DNA of 64,000 nt from Diabrotica undecimpunctata (lineage: Eukaryota > Arthropoda > Insecta > Coleoptera > Chrysomelidae), in contig NC_092807.1 of NCBI RefSeq assembly GCF_040954645.1, forward strand, positions 51,344,991-51,408,990, written 5' to 3'. The position numbers were made by a program, and so were the translations under genes. Positions 56,664-64,000 of the stretch are shown here, in pieces. The first letter of the stretch is position 1; every line of letters begins with the position of its first letter. The notes beneath the pieces were generated by a model. That model had not been told where the DNA came from. It did not search any database and worked only from the letters and a program-made list of their open reading frames with translations.

Positions 56664-56795
56664 TTGCAAATAAATTCAGCAGTGATTTTTGAAAAAGACT
56701 TTTGAACTTTTGAAAAGTATTATTCGTCGGGAACATCCGCGTAGTGATCTTTATATAAAAGAACATTTAAAAAGTACGTGTGTGCCTGACCAAAG

Positions 56796-58181
56796 ATGCT
56801 GCTAGTAGAACTTTCAGTAAAACAGTTGCGTGAGCAACTAGAAGAACGCGATGAAGACTGCAGTGGGTCCAAGAAGACACTCCAAGAACGACTAAAGACT
56901 GTTCTCAACAAGAATGGAGAAGACCCAGAGACATTCCAGTTCCAGTCAGCAGACGAAGCCGTTTTAACTAAAATAATTGATGGAAAATTCGAGAATGTTT
57001 CCAAAAGATTCGATGAAACGTCGCAAATGATAGAAGAATCTTCTAAAAAAAATGATGAAAGATTCAATGAAACGTCTCAAATGATAGAAGAATCTTCTAA
57101 AAAAAATGATGATAAATTCGAGAATGTTTCCAAAAGATTCGATGAAACGTCTCAAATGATAGAAGAATCTTCTAAAAAAAATGATGATAAATTCGAGAAC
57201 GTTTCCAAAAGATTCGATGAAACGTCTCAAATTATTAAAGAAGCAGCTAAACAAAATGAAGAGAAATTCGAAAATGTTGCTAGAAGATTCGACGAGACTT
57301 CTCAAATAATTAAAGAAGTATGTAATCAAAACAATGAGAAATTTGAAGAAGTCTCAAGAACATTTGATAAAGTAGAAGAGAAGATCAAACAATTAGAGAG
57401 CATGATAACCAATACAAAAGTGCTACCACCAGTTAATGCAGTAGCCTTAGATCCGGTAGTGAAAGAAGAATTACCTAGAGACGAAACGACACATAATATG
57501 AGATTCAAATTGCCACCATTTGATGGAAAGTCTTCTTGGTCCATATACCTTAGACAATTTGAAGCTATTGCGACAGCCAATCATTGGACAGAACAAGAAA
57601 AAGCTGTTTCCTTGACTGCTGCTTTACGAGGTGATGCTGCAGATATCCTAAGATCGATTCCTAAGGGTCAAGAAAAATGTTACCAGACCTTGTTCACTCG
57701 ACTAGACAAACGTTACGGAGATGCCCATCTACAACAAGTCTACAAGGCGCAACTAAGAAGTAGAATTCAACGAGCAAGTGAAAATTTACAAGAGTTTGAA
57801 GCAGATGTTGCTCGTATAGTGCGGTTGGCTTATCCGGAAGTACCAGACAACATTTTGGAAGAAATTGCTGTAGACACCTTCGTCAATGGGTTAAAAGAAA
57901 GTGAATTACAGAAAGCTTTACGACTAGCAAGACCAAAAGTTCTGGATGAAGCGCTCGCTATTGCCTTGGAACATGAAACAGCTAGTCAAACTTCACGGAG
58001 CCATCGAGTAAGAACCATCGAAGAAGGCGACGAACCAAACGATGAACGTCTGGAAGAAATGGTACGAAAAGTAGTTCGTAACACGATGCCGAAGAGACGC
58101 GAGCCCAGATGTTGGAATTGCGGTGACGTAGGTCATATTCGCCGTAATTGCAAGAAAATGATACAGCAGTCGGAAAACTAG
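56796..58181 (+). CDS. gag: Gag polyprotein of the Ty3/gypsy element
   Basis: The structural protein that packages the element's RNA. Residues 1-45 are a SAP-like helix pair (SVKQLREQLEERD, then KKTLQERLKTVL). Residues 64-205 are five to six copies of a 25-residue coiled-coil-like repeat (FENVSKRFDETSQMIEESS), one of them shortened. Residues about 245-395 are the retrotransposon gag/capsid region (FKLPPFDGKSSWSIYLRQFE, then RGDAADILRSIP and ENLQEFEADV). A single zinc knuckle follows at C439-x2-C442-x4-H447-x4-C452. The ATG at 56796 lies 152 bases after the LTR. It ends 34 bases inside the pol frame. Confidence 0.95.
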   Translation: MLLVELSVKQLREQLEERDEDCSGSKKTLQERLKTVLNKNGEDPETFQFQSADEAVLTKIIDGKFENVSKRFDETSQMIEESSKKNDERFNETSQMIEESSKKNDDKFENVSKRFDETSQMIEESSKKNDDKFENVSKRFDETSQIIKEAAKQNEEKFENVARRFDETSQIIKEVCNQNNEKFEEVSRTFDKVEEKIKQLESMITNTKVLPPVNAVALDPVVKEELPRDETTHNMRFKLPPFDGKSSWSIYLRQFEAIATANHWTEQEKAVSLTAALRGDAADILRSIPKGQEKCYQTLFTRLDKRYGDAHLQQVYKAQLRSRIQRASENLQEFEADVARIVRLAYPEVPDNILEEIAVDTFVNGLKESELQKALRLARPKVLDEALAIALEHETASQTSRSHRVRTIEEGDEPNDERLEEMVRKVVRNTMPKRREPRCWNCGDVGHIRRNCKKMIQQSEN

Positions 58182-61100
58182 AACGGGTCGACAACAAGGG
58201 GCAACTGCCGACCTCGAGAAACACAGCCCCCATAGTAACTGTGAACATTACGTCCTCAGGTGGAATTCATAGCTTGTACATAGAGGGTCGTATCAATAAT
58301 AAATGTAGATCGTTTTTGGTAGATACAGGTGCAACGAGAACTATTGCACGGCCAGAAGTAGTACGAGGCCATCTTAAATTATTGCCTGCAACAGTCAAGC
58401 TTAGAACAGCAACTGGTGAGATAATTAATACATATGGCGAGGCTAATATGTCAGTATCCATTGGCCAGACCACAGTAAAACATACAGTATTAATTGCAGA
58501 GATCTCCGATGAGTTCATATTGGGGATGGATTTACTAAGGAAAGTTGGGGCTGTATTGAATGTCAAAGATGGAGTTCTCGAGATCAGTGGTGAAGAGTTG
58601 CCGTTTCATGACGACAAAGATGTTATCAGCTTAATAACTACTTGTGACGTAACAATACCCGGTAATAGTGAGAAAATTTTGATGACCAGACCTGATGGTT
58701 ACTGCCGAGAGGGAAGTTTAAGGATGGTCGAAGATGTGAATAATGCCGAGTTCCTAACGGCAAAAGCTTTGGTGAGAATTCGAGATGTCGTTCCTGTAAG
58801 AGTTATGAATTTAAAGGGAACTGCCATTAAGTTAAGTAAAAGAACTTTGATCGGACAGTGTGTTCCCGTGGCTTCGATTTGTTCCATGAATACTAATGAG
58901 AAACCGTCGAAATCTAAGTATCCAAAGGAGCTTGTTGAGACGATGATTAAAACGTGCCAAGATCTTGATGATGAACGAACTAAAAGAGTAAAGTCTATGC
59001 TGATAGAATTTCAAGATGTTTTTGCCATGGATAAGAAGGATAATGGCAAAACAAGCATAGTAAAGCATAAAATTAATACTGGAGACGCTCAGCCAATCAG
59101 ACAACAACCTAGACGACTTCCATTTTCGAAAAGAGATGAAGCCGAAGACATCATCAAAGATATGAACAAACAAGGGGTAATTGAACCATCAAACAGTCCA
59201 TGGACATCACCTGTAGTCCTAGTAAAGAAGAAAGATGGTTCAACACGTTTTTGTATTGACTACCGACAGCTCAATGCAGTAACTAAAAAAGATAGTTATC
59301 CTTTGCCCAGAATAGACGATACTTTGGATACACTTTCTGGTTCTCGTTGGTTCTCCACACTTGATCTGAAAAGTGGATATTGGCAAGTAGACATGGAGCC
59401 AGCTGATCGTGAAAAAACCGCATTCTCGATAGGATCAGGGCTTTGGCAGTTCACAGTTATGCCCTTTGGTTTATGTAATGCCCCGGCCACATTTGAAAGA
59501 TTAATGGATGCAGTTTTAAGAGGTCTAACATGGAAAACATGCCTGGTTTATTTGGATGATGTAATTGTAGTTGGAAGATCCTTCGATGAACATGCCAATA
59601 ATCTAACAGAAGTCTTTCAACGATTGCGGGCAGCGAATCTGAAGTTGAGTCCGAAGAAATGTCACTTGTTTCGACGAGAAGTGAAGTACTTGGGACATAT
59701 TGTAGCAAGTAATGGTGTAACAGCTGATCCTGAAAAACTTGCAGCAATTAAGGATTGGCCAGTACCAAGAGATAAACACGAAATTAGAAGTTTTCTTGGC
59801 CTATGTACATATTACCGCCGTTTTGTCAAAGGATTTGCCAATATCTCCAAGCCATTAACAAAGTTGACAGAAGAAGGCAAAGAATATACATGGAGCGAAG
59901 AGTGTCAAAGAGCTTTTGAACACTTACAAATGGCTCTGATCAGCGCACCGATTTTAAGCTACCCTAGACAGGCAGGAAAATTTGTGTTGGACACCGATGC
60001 AAGCAACAGTGCAATAGGAGCTGTTCTTTCCCAAATCCAAGATGGGCAGGAGAAAGTCATCGCTTACTTTAGCAAAGTCTTGTCAAAACCAGAAAGAAAC
60101 TATTGCGTTACCAGAAGAGAATTGCTAGGCGTAGTGAAGGCTTGTGAGCATTTCCATAAATACTTGTATGGCAGAAAGTTTCTTCTTCGCACGGATCACG
60201 CTGCTCTAAAATGGCTCCTACAATTTCGTAATCCAGAGGGTCAGATGGCAAGATGGTTAGAACGATTACAAGAATATGATTACGAGATCGAACACAGGGC
60301 TGGCAGAGTTCATTCAAATGCTGATGCCCTTTCGAGACGGCCGTGCAGTGCAAATTGTAATCACTGTCTTAAATTAGAAGAACGACTTTGCCCCGTGAGA
60401 CGAACCACCGTCATTAATGAGCAATGGCAACCTCAACAGCTACAAGACGCTCAAGCAGATGATCCATGTATAAAAAGAGTATTGGATTGGATGCGTCGAA
60501 GTGAGAGACCTTCTTGGCAAGACATTAGTGCATGTAGTCCAGAAGTCAAGTGTTACTGGAGCCAATGGAATTGCCTAGTGCTGAAAGATGATCTTCTGTA
60601 TAGAACCTTTGAGAACGATGATGGTACAGAAACTAAGCTTCAGTTAATTGTACCTAAAAGTAAAGTTTCAGAAGTATTGCGTCAGTTGCATGACGGTGCA
60701 TCAGGTGGACACTTTGGTATCACGAAGACTCTGCAAAAGGTTCGAGAACGGTTCTATTGGGTGAACTGTAAAGATGATGTAAGAAGATGGTGCCGGAAAT
60801 GTGAACTGTGTGCAACCAGTAATGGTCCAGCAGGTAAAAAGAGGGCACCCATGAGACAGTACAATGTTGGTAGTCCTATGGAAAGAGTAGCAATCGACAT
60901 TGCAGGTCCACTTCCAGAGACAAATGATGGAAATAAATATATCCTGGTAGCCATGGATTATTTTACGAAATGGACTGAGGCTTATGCGATACCAAATCAA
61001 GAAGCTGCTACCGTTGCAGAGGTACTTGTTAAAGAATTCTTTAGCCGATTTGGTGTTCCCTTGGAGATCCACTCCGACCAAGGGCGAAACTTCGAGTCAA

Positions 61101-62389
61101 CCCTTTTCCAAAACGTTTGTAAATTGATTGGTGTCAATAAGACCAGAACGACACCCCTGCATCCTCAATCAGACGGAATGGTGGAGAGAATGAACCGAAC
61201 AATGGGTAAACACCTATCCAAGGTTGTATCAGAACATCAAAGAGATTGGGACCAGCATATTCATTTATTCCTAATGGCCTACCGCTCGGCCGTGAATGAA
61301 ACTACAGGCCAGACTCCAACCTGCCTGATGTTAGGTCGTGAAGTTCGTTTGCCCTGCGACCTAGAGTTTGGCTGCAGACCTTCCGAAGAACATGTTGCAA
61401 GCGAAGATTATGTCGACCGCCTGAAGTTAAGAATGAACAACATTCATGAACTTGCCCGACAACACATCCAGATAGCCAGTGACAGAATGAAAGATCAATA
61501 TGATTCTCGATGTAAGAGTGAAAGCTATGAAGTAGGTGATCTTGTTTGGCTTTATAATCCACAACGTCGTCGAGGCTTGTCTCCCAAACTGCAAAGACAA
61601 TGGGAAGGTCCATATGAAATTAAAAAGAAAATAAATGACGTAATATTCCGAATTAAGAAGTTGCCGAAAGGTAAACCAAAAGTAGTTCACATAAATCGTC
61701 TTGCACCATATGCTGGCTCAAATGAAACAGAAGAAGCACGAACCCTTCAACATGAGATCAAAGATGACCGGCGACCAAGCTTTAATGAATTTATGTCAAA
61801 TTACGCAGAGAGAAAGAGTGCTAGATTCGGCGTGACCACAGAAGTTCAGCAGGATCTTTTTAGTGTTCCGCATAACGTCTCTCTAGCCCACTGTGTTGCC
61901 CAAGATCTTGAGATGACTAACGGAATCTCATCCGTATTTTATAAGAAATTCGGTCGTTTGGACGAGTTAAAAAACCAGCAACCTAAAGTTGGAAGAGTAC
62001 TGAGATTAGAAGATGGTTCTCGATCTTTGCTGTATATGGTGACCAGGAAGTCGTATACAGACAGGGCAAGCTACGAGGATATATGGCGTGCTCTAACTAA
62101 TTTGAAGAAAATTGTGTGCAATTACGACATCAAGAATTTGGCCTTACCCAAAATAGGCCATGCACTAGATAATCTGGACTGGAAGATTGTCAGAAGCATG
62201 CTTGAAGTGATCTTCCGAGAAACCGGCGTACGAATTACTGTGTGTTGCATTAACCCGATGAGATCGTATCCTTCAAAGTCAGTAGACTGTTATTTCTTTC
62301 TAAAGGGTTCATGCAGAGCTGGAGAGTCCTGTAGATTCCGCCATCCTGTGCCTACATATAGAGTTGCTGATCGGGACAATCAGATTTAA
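58148..62389 (+). CDS. pol: Pol polyprotein with C-terminal macro domain and CCCH zinc finger
   Basis: Copies and integrates the element. Aspartic protease DTGA at residue 59. Reverse transcriptase with VLVKKKDGSTRFCIDYRQLN and YLDD at 468-471. RNase H with DTDAS at 615. Integrase with zinc site H848/H855/C885/C888 and catalytic D917, D977, E1013 (35 residues between the last two), then a GPY/F-type WEGPYEI at 1152. The protein continues beyond the usual end: residues about 1228-1366 form a macro domain like TARG1/OARD1, and C1381-x7-C1389-x5-C1395-x3-H1399 is a CCCH finger. The frame has no early ATG and lies -1 to gag, so it is presumably reached by frameshifting; 58148 is a TTG used only as a marker. 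Confidence 0.95.
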   Translation: MQENDTAVGKLERVDNKGQLPTSRNTAPIVTVNITSSGGIHSLYIEGRINNKCRSFLVDTGATRTIARPEVVRGHLKLLPATVKLRTATGEIINTYGEANMSVSIGQTTVKHTVLIAEISDEFILGMDLLRKVGAVLNVKDGVLEISGEELPFHDDKDVISLITTCDVTIPGNSEKILMTRPDGYCREGSLRMVEDVNNAEFLTAKALVRIRDVVPVRVMNLKGTAIKLSKRTLIGQCVPVASICSMNTNEKPSKSKYPKELVETMIKTCQDLDDERTKRVKSMLIEFQDVFAMDKKDNGKTSIVKHKINTGDAQPIRQQPRRLPFSKRDEAEDIIKDMNKQGVIEPSNSPWTSPVVLVKKKDGSTRFCIDYRQLNAVTKKDSYPLPRIDDTLDTLSGSRWFSTLDLKSGYWQVDMEPADREKTAFSIGSGLWQFTVMPFGLCNAPATFERLMDAVLRGLTWKTCLVYLDDVIVVGRSFDEHANNLTEVFQRLRAANLKLSPKKCHLFRREVKYLGHIVASNGVTADPEKLAAIKDWPVPRDKHEIRSFLGLCTYYRRFVKGFANISKPLTKLTEEGKEYTWSEECQRAFEHLQMALISAPILSYPRQAGKFVLDTDASNSAIGAVLSQIQDGQEKVIAYFSKVLSKPERNYCVTRRELLGVVKACEHFHKYLYGRKFLLRTDHAALKWLLQFRNPEGQMARWLERLQEYDYEIEHRAGRVHSNADALSRRPCSANCNHCLKLEERLCPVRRTTVINEQWQPQQLQDAQADDPCIKRVLDWMRRSERPSWQDISACSPEVKCYWSQWNCLVLKDDLLYRTFENDDGTETKLQLIVPKSKVSEVLRQLHDGASGGHFGITKTLQKVRERFYWVNCKDDVRRWCRKCELCATSNGPAGKKRAPMRQYNVGSPMERVAIDIAGPLPETNDGNKYILVAMDYFTKWTEAYAIPNQEAATVAEVLVKEFFSRFGVPLEIHSDQGRNFESTLFQNVCKLIGVNKTRTTPLHPQSDGMVERMNRTMGKHLSKVVSEHQRDWDQHIHLFLMAYRSAVNETTGQTPTCLMLGREVRLPCDLEFGCRPSEEHVASEDYVDRLKLRMNNIHELARQHIQIASDRMKDQYDSRCKSESYEVGDLVWLYNPQRRRGLSPKLQRQWEGPYEIKKKINDVIFRIKKLPKGKPKVVHINRLAPYAGSNETEEARTLQHEIKDDRRPSFNEFMSNYAERKSARFGVTTEVQQDLFSVPHNVSLAHCVAQDLEMTNGISSVFYKKFGRLDELKNQQPKVGRVLRLEDGSRSLLYMVTRKSYTDRASYEDIWRALTNLKKIVCNYDIKNLALPKIGHALDNLDWKIVRSMLEVIFRETGVRITVCCINPMRSYPSKSVDCYFFLKGSCRAGESCRFRHPVPTYRVADRDNQI
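61829..62245 (+). other. TARG1/OARD1-like macro domain in pol (residues ~1228-1366)
   Basis: Macro domains bind ADP-ribose, and TARG1/OARD1 removes ADP-ribose from acidic side chains and O-acetyl-ADP-ribose. Visible matches to TARG1 are SLAHC, an FKKKFG-like FYKKFGRLDEL, the NQQ-K-G-V run, LLYMVTRK (human LITKK), SYEDIWRALTNLK (human TYENLQKSLEAMK), LALPKIGHALDNLDW (human LSMPRIGCGLDRLQW) and a closing RITV. The catalytic Asp (human D125) is kept as D1341. The lysine of human K84 aligns with R1300, with K1301 next to it, so chemistry could be altered. ADP-ribose binding is inferred. Confidence 0.9.
62288..62344 (+). other. CCCH zinc finger at pol C terminus (residues 1381-1399)
   Basis: CYFFLKGSCRAGESCRFRH fits C-x7-C-x5-C-x3-H, the RNA-binding zinc finger of the ZAP/TTP class. 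It lies 15 residues after the macro domain and 14 before the stop. It could bind the element's RNA or recruit the macro domain to RNA; both are guesses. Confidence 0.9.
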
Positions 62390-62400
62390 GAGGGGAGCAG
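62388..62400 (+). promoter_or_regulatory. Polypurine tract
   Basis: AAGAGGGGAGCAG directly before the 3' LTR, primer site for plus-strand synthesis. It overlaps the end of the pol stop codon. Confidence 0.8.
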
Positions 62401-62671
62401 TGTAACGAAATAGCCCATCTCCGATACGTCATAATTCTTAGAAGGACGAATCTAGAAAACGTAAGAATCGGCTTGTCAATAGCGCCCGTCTTTCGGACGG
62501 GAGACAATTAGAGGTGGGACAACGCCAGAATGTTCTCGAAAAGTAACTTTATTATATATATGTAACGTTGTTAGGAGTGAGCTTAGTTGATAAGAGAGTA
62601 CCGAACTGTAAACTTATAAATAAATATATGTATATAAATTCGAACCGCTCGTTTTATTTAATCACGCTACA
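62401..62671 (+). repeat. 3' LTR
   Basis: Base-for-base the same as the 5' LTR by eye, followed by the ATAC duplication. Confidence 0.97.
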
Positions 62672-62675
62672 ATAC

Positions 62676-63289
62676 TTAAGCATATACATTATATACACCA
62701 TATCTTGTTGCTGCACCATCTCAAGTACGTTTACTCGGTGCTGACTTATTTCACATTGTGTCGCGATTTTAACTGTTAAATTGAACTTTATTTCGAACAT
62801 TTTACTTTAATTTTAAAATTAAAAACTTTGAGTATATCTATGTTTTGTTGCTAATTGTTGGTAACTCGCGTGTTTTATTGATTTTATTATTATACTTATA
62901 ATATGTATATATACTATATATTTTTTTCCTAAATATTAATCTTGTTGTGATTCACCGCAGATAAGCGAATTCATTCGATGTGCAATATCTTTATTATTTT
63001 TATTATGTTTATGGTTATAATAGGTTTGTCTTTTTATTGTTCAAAGACTTTGTCGATTTTTTTGTGAATTATTCTCAAGCTTAGATAATTAGTTTGTTAT
63101 CTTTGTCAGTCATGTTTTAATTGATTTTTTTTCTATTTTAATATTCATACCCAAAGCGAAAGGGAGAAACCAACGAGTTCTAGATAGAAAATAGACATTC
63201 TCCTCCCTTTCTGATGACACAGATATCTCAGCACACCGCACAAATATCTCAATAATAACAGAACTTGCTATCACCACTAGGTTTACCAC
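62676..63289. other. A+T-rich intron sequence
   Basis: Nothing recognisable. Confidence 0.35.
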
Positions 63290-63430
63290 AATCAACCAAA
63301 ATATATTGAGGTATTTTCGACACAGCTAGACGAAGGAAAGATATGGAGAGATTGGTTGAAGGAAAAGTAGATTCTAAAATAACTCGAGGAAGATCGCCAC
63401 TTTGATGGCCAGACCAAATAAAGAGCACCA
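63290..63430 (+). pseudogene. LINE C-terminal scrap
   Basis: A plus frame reads DTARRRKDMERLVEGKVDSK and then ITRGRSPL followed by a stop and WPDQIK, matching the RGRSPxRWxDQIK box of insect LINE C termini. Confidence 0.55.
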
Positions 63431-63443
63431 CCTGTTACTCTAT

Positions 63444-63472
63444 CCCCCCCCCCTCTCTCTCTCTGTCTCTCT
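63444..63472. repeat. C-run and (CT)n microsatellite
   Basis: Ten or so C followed by CT repeats. Confidence 0.9.
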
Positions 63473-63701
63473 GGGGTAGCAAACCTAAGTCGAATACCAT
63501 AACGTCACCAAATCATTAAGAAGGATAAATGATAGAAGAGGAGGAATTCTCTTCTTTACAATTTATTACAGGATATTTGGACAGCAAACCCATTCAAATA
63601 TATAAGTAAGGATAGTATATTTTGGAACATACTATACATTCTGTTATTATTTTATTATAGAGATTTTTAGTATAATTTTTTATAAATTTAGTATAACATA
63701 C

Positions 63702-63803
63702 TTGGAACTGGTATCGCTGTTGAAGTCTCTTTTTTCTTCTGAAAGCGAAACTCGCCAACCATATGAATTGTCCCTTAAAGCGTTAATCGCTGCTTTATTA
63801 CAC
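63702..63803 (-). CDS. Host gene, exon 2 of those visible (end of RRM domain)
   Basis: On the minus strand TTTTTAG precedes base 63803 and GTATGT follows base 63702. The 102 bp exon has phase one-base in, two-base out. It encodes CNKAAINALRDNSYGWRVSL and then SEEKRDFNSDTSS. The A-x-x-A-x-x-A-L...G-x-x-V-x-L pattern is helix 2 and strand 4 of an RRM. The 56-base intron to exon 63860-63957 is short and normal for insects. Confidence 0.8.
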
Positions 63804-63859
63804 CTAAAAACATATTTACATCAAATATATTGAGCTATATATTATTTTTTTATACTTAC

Positions 63860-63957
63860 CTATTATTTTCGAAATAAACTTTTGCAAAATTACTTTCTGG
63901 ATCTACGTATATCTTTCTGACTTGGCCAAATTTCAAAAACTCTCTTCGGATAGAACC
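63860..63957 (-). CDS. Host gene, exon 1 of those visible (RRM core)
   Basis: On the minus strand ATTTGTAG precedes base 63957 and GTAAGT follows base 63860. The 98 bp exon enters in phase 0 and leaves with two bases. It encodes GSIRREFLKFGQVRKIYVDP and then ESNFAKVYFENN. LxxxFxxFGxVxxIYV is helix 1/strand 2, and SNFAKVYF is the RNP1-like strand 3 of an RRM, the common RNA-binding fold. The RNP2 strand should lie upstream, beyond or near the window edge. Confidence 0.8.
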
Positions 63958-64000
63958 CTACAAATATGTTAATTAAATAAAATTTTGTTTTGTCTCTTTT

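Larger units (their letters stand above)
56369..62675 (+). mobile_element. Complete Ty3/gypsy-type LTR retrotransposon with pol-fused macro domain
   Basis: LTRs at 56373-56643 and 62401-62671 (271 bp each) read as identical. ATAC at 56369-56372 and 62672-62675 is the target duplication. A primer-binding site, gag (461 residues), pol (1413 residues, overlapping and in the -1 frame) and a polypurine tract are all in place, with no env. Identical LTRs and open frames point to a very recent insertion, perhaps an active family. The domain order PR-RT-RH-IN identifies Ty3/gypsy. The C-terminal extension is unusual (see pol). Confidence 0.97.

Noticed and set aside
56964..57329. 121-codon minus-strand frame with repeated RRFIESFGN-like units
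   Set aside because: It is the antisense shadow of the gag repeat array.
59457..61690. Minus-strand frames under pol
   Set aside because: They overlap a clearly conserved pol frame and resemble nothing.

Overview
The window looks like a 64 kb slice of a large, transposon-rich insect genome, most likely a beetle (the order is inferred from the mix of elements, not proven). It is A+T rich. Coding density is very low, real exons are separated by introns of up to about 16 kb, and nearly all other recognisable sequence is mobile DNA in various states of decay.

Host gene. Eight short minus-strand exons with good splice signals and matching reading phase can be chained from the right edge to the left: 63860-63957, 63702-63803, 50967-51143, 45608-45727, 35096-35245, 21193-21312, 5215-5332 and 2198-2669. 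The first two encode most of an RRM-type RNA-binding domain. Two middle exons look like diverged duplicates of each other. The gene runs off both ends of the window. I could not identify it by name.

Mobile DNA, left to right. 0-20 kb holds hAT, Tc1-like and non-LTR relics (an R2/R4-like fragment, RTE-like, Jockey), two relics of unclassified multi-copy insect ORF families, an internally deleted LTR retrotransposon and a pogo/Tigger-type transposon with both ends and a TA target duplication. 20-30 kb holds a piggyBac relic, a broken DD82E (Sailor-like) transposon, a THAP-domain fragment, copies of a repeat carrying a hammerhead-ribozyme-like fold, a 181 bp palindrome and a 3 kb tandem-repeat-rich tract. 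29.5-35 kb is a three-level nest: a LINE relic split by a hAT transposon with an 8 bp target duplication, itself split by an intact DD82E transposon whose 455-residue transposase is uninterrupted. 37-43 kb holds a piggyBac-type MITE, a second degenerate DD82E element with a MITE inside it, and a Penelope-like 3' end plus pLTR. 46-49.5 kb is another pogo-like element inserted in a TA microsatellite and carrying its own MITE and an RTE insertion. 51-55.4 kb is a third full-length but dead DD82E element, split by a transposon with roughly 250 bp inverted repeats.

Main discovery. At 56373-62671 lies a complete Ty3/gypsy-type LTR retrotransposon. Its two 271 bp LTRs read as identical, it has a 4 bp target duplication (ATAC), and gag and pol are both open. 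The 1413-residue pol carries protease, reverse transcriptase, RNase H and integrase. After the integrase it continues into a macro domain closely resembling the ADP-ribosyl-hydrolase TARG1/OARD1, then a CCCH zinc finger. An LTR retrotransposon carrying a putative ADP-ribose-processing module in its pol polyprotein is the most striking feature of the window.
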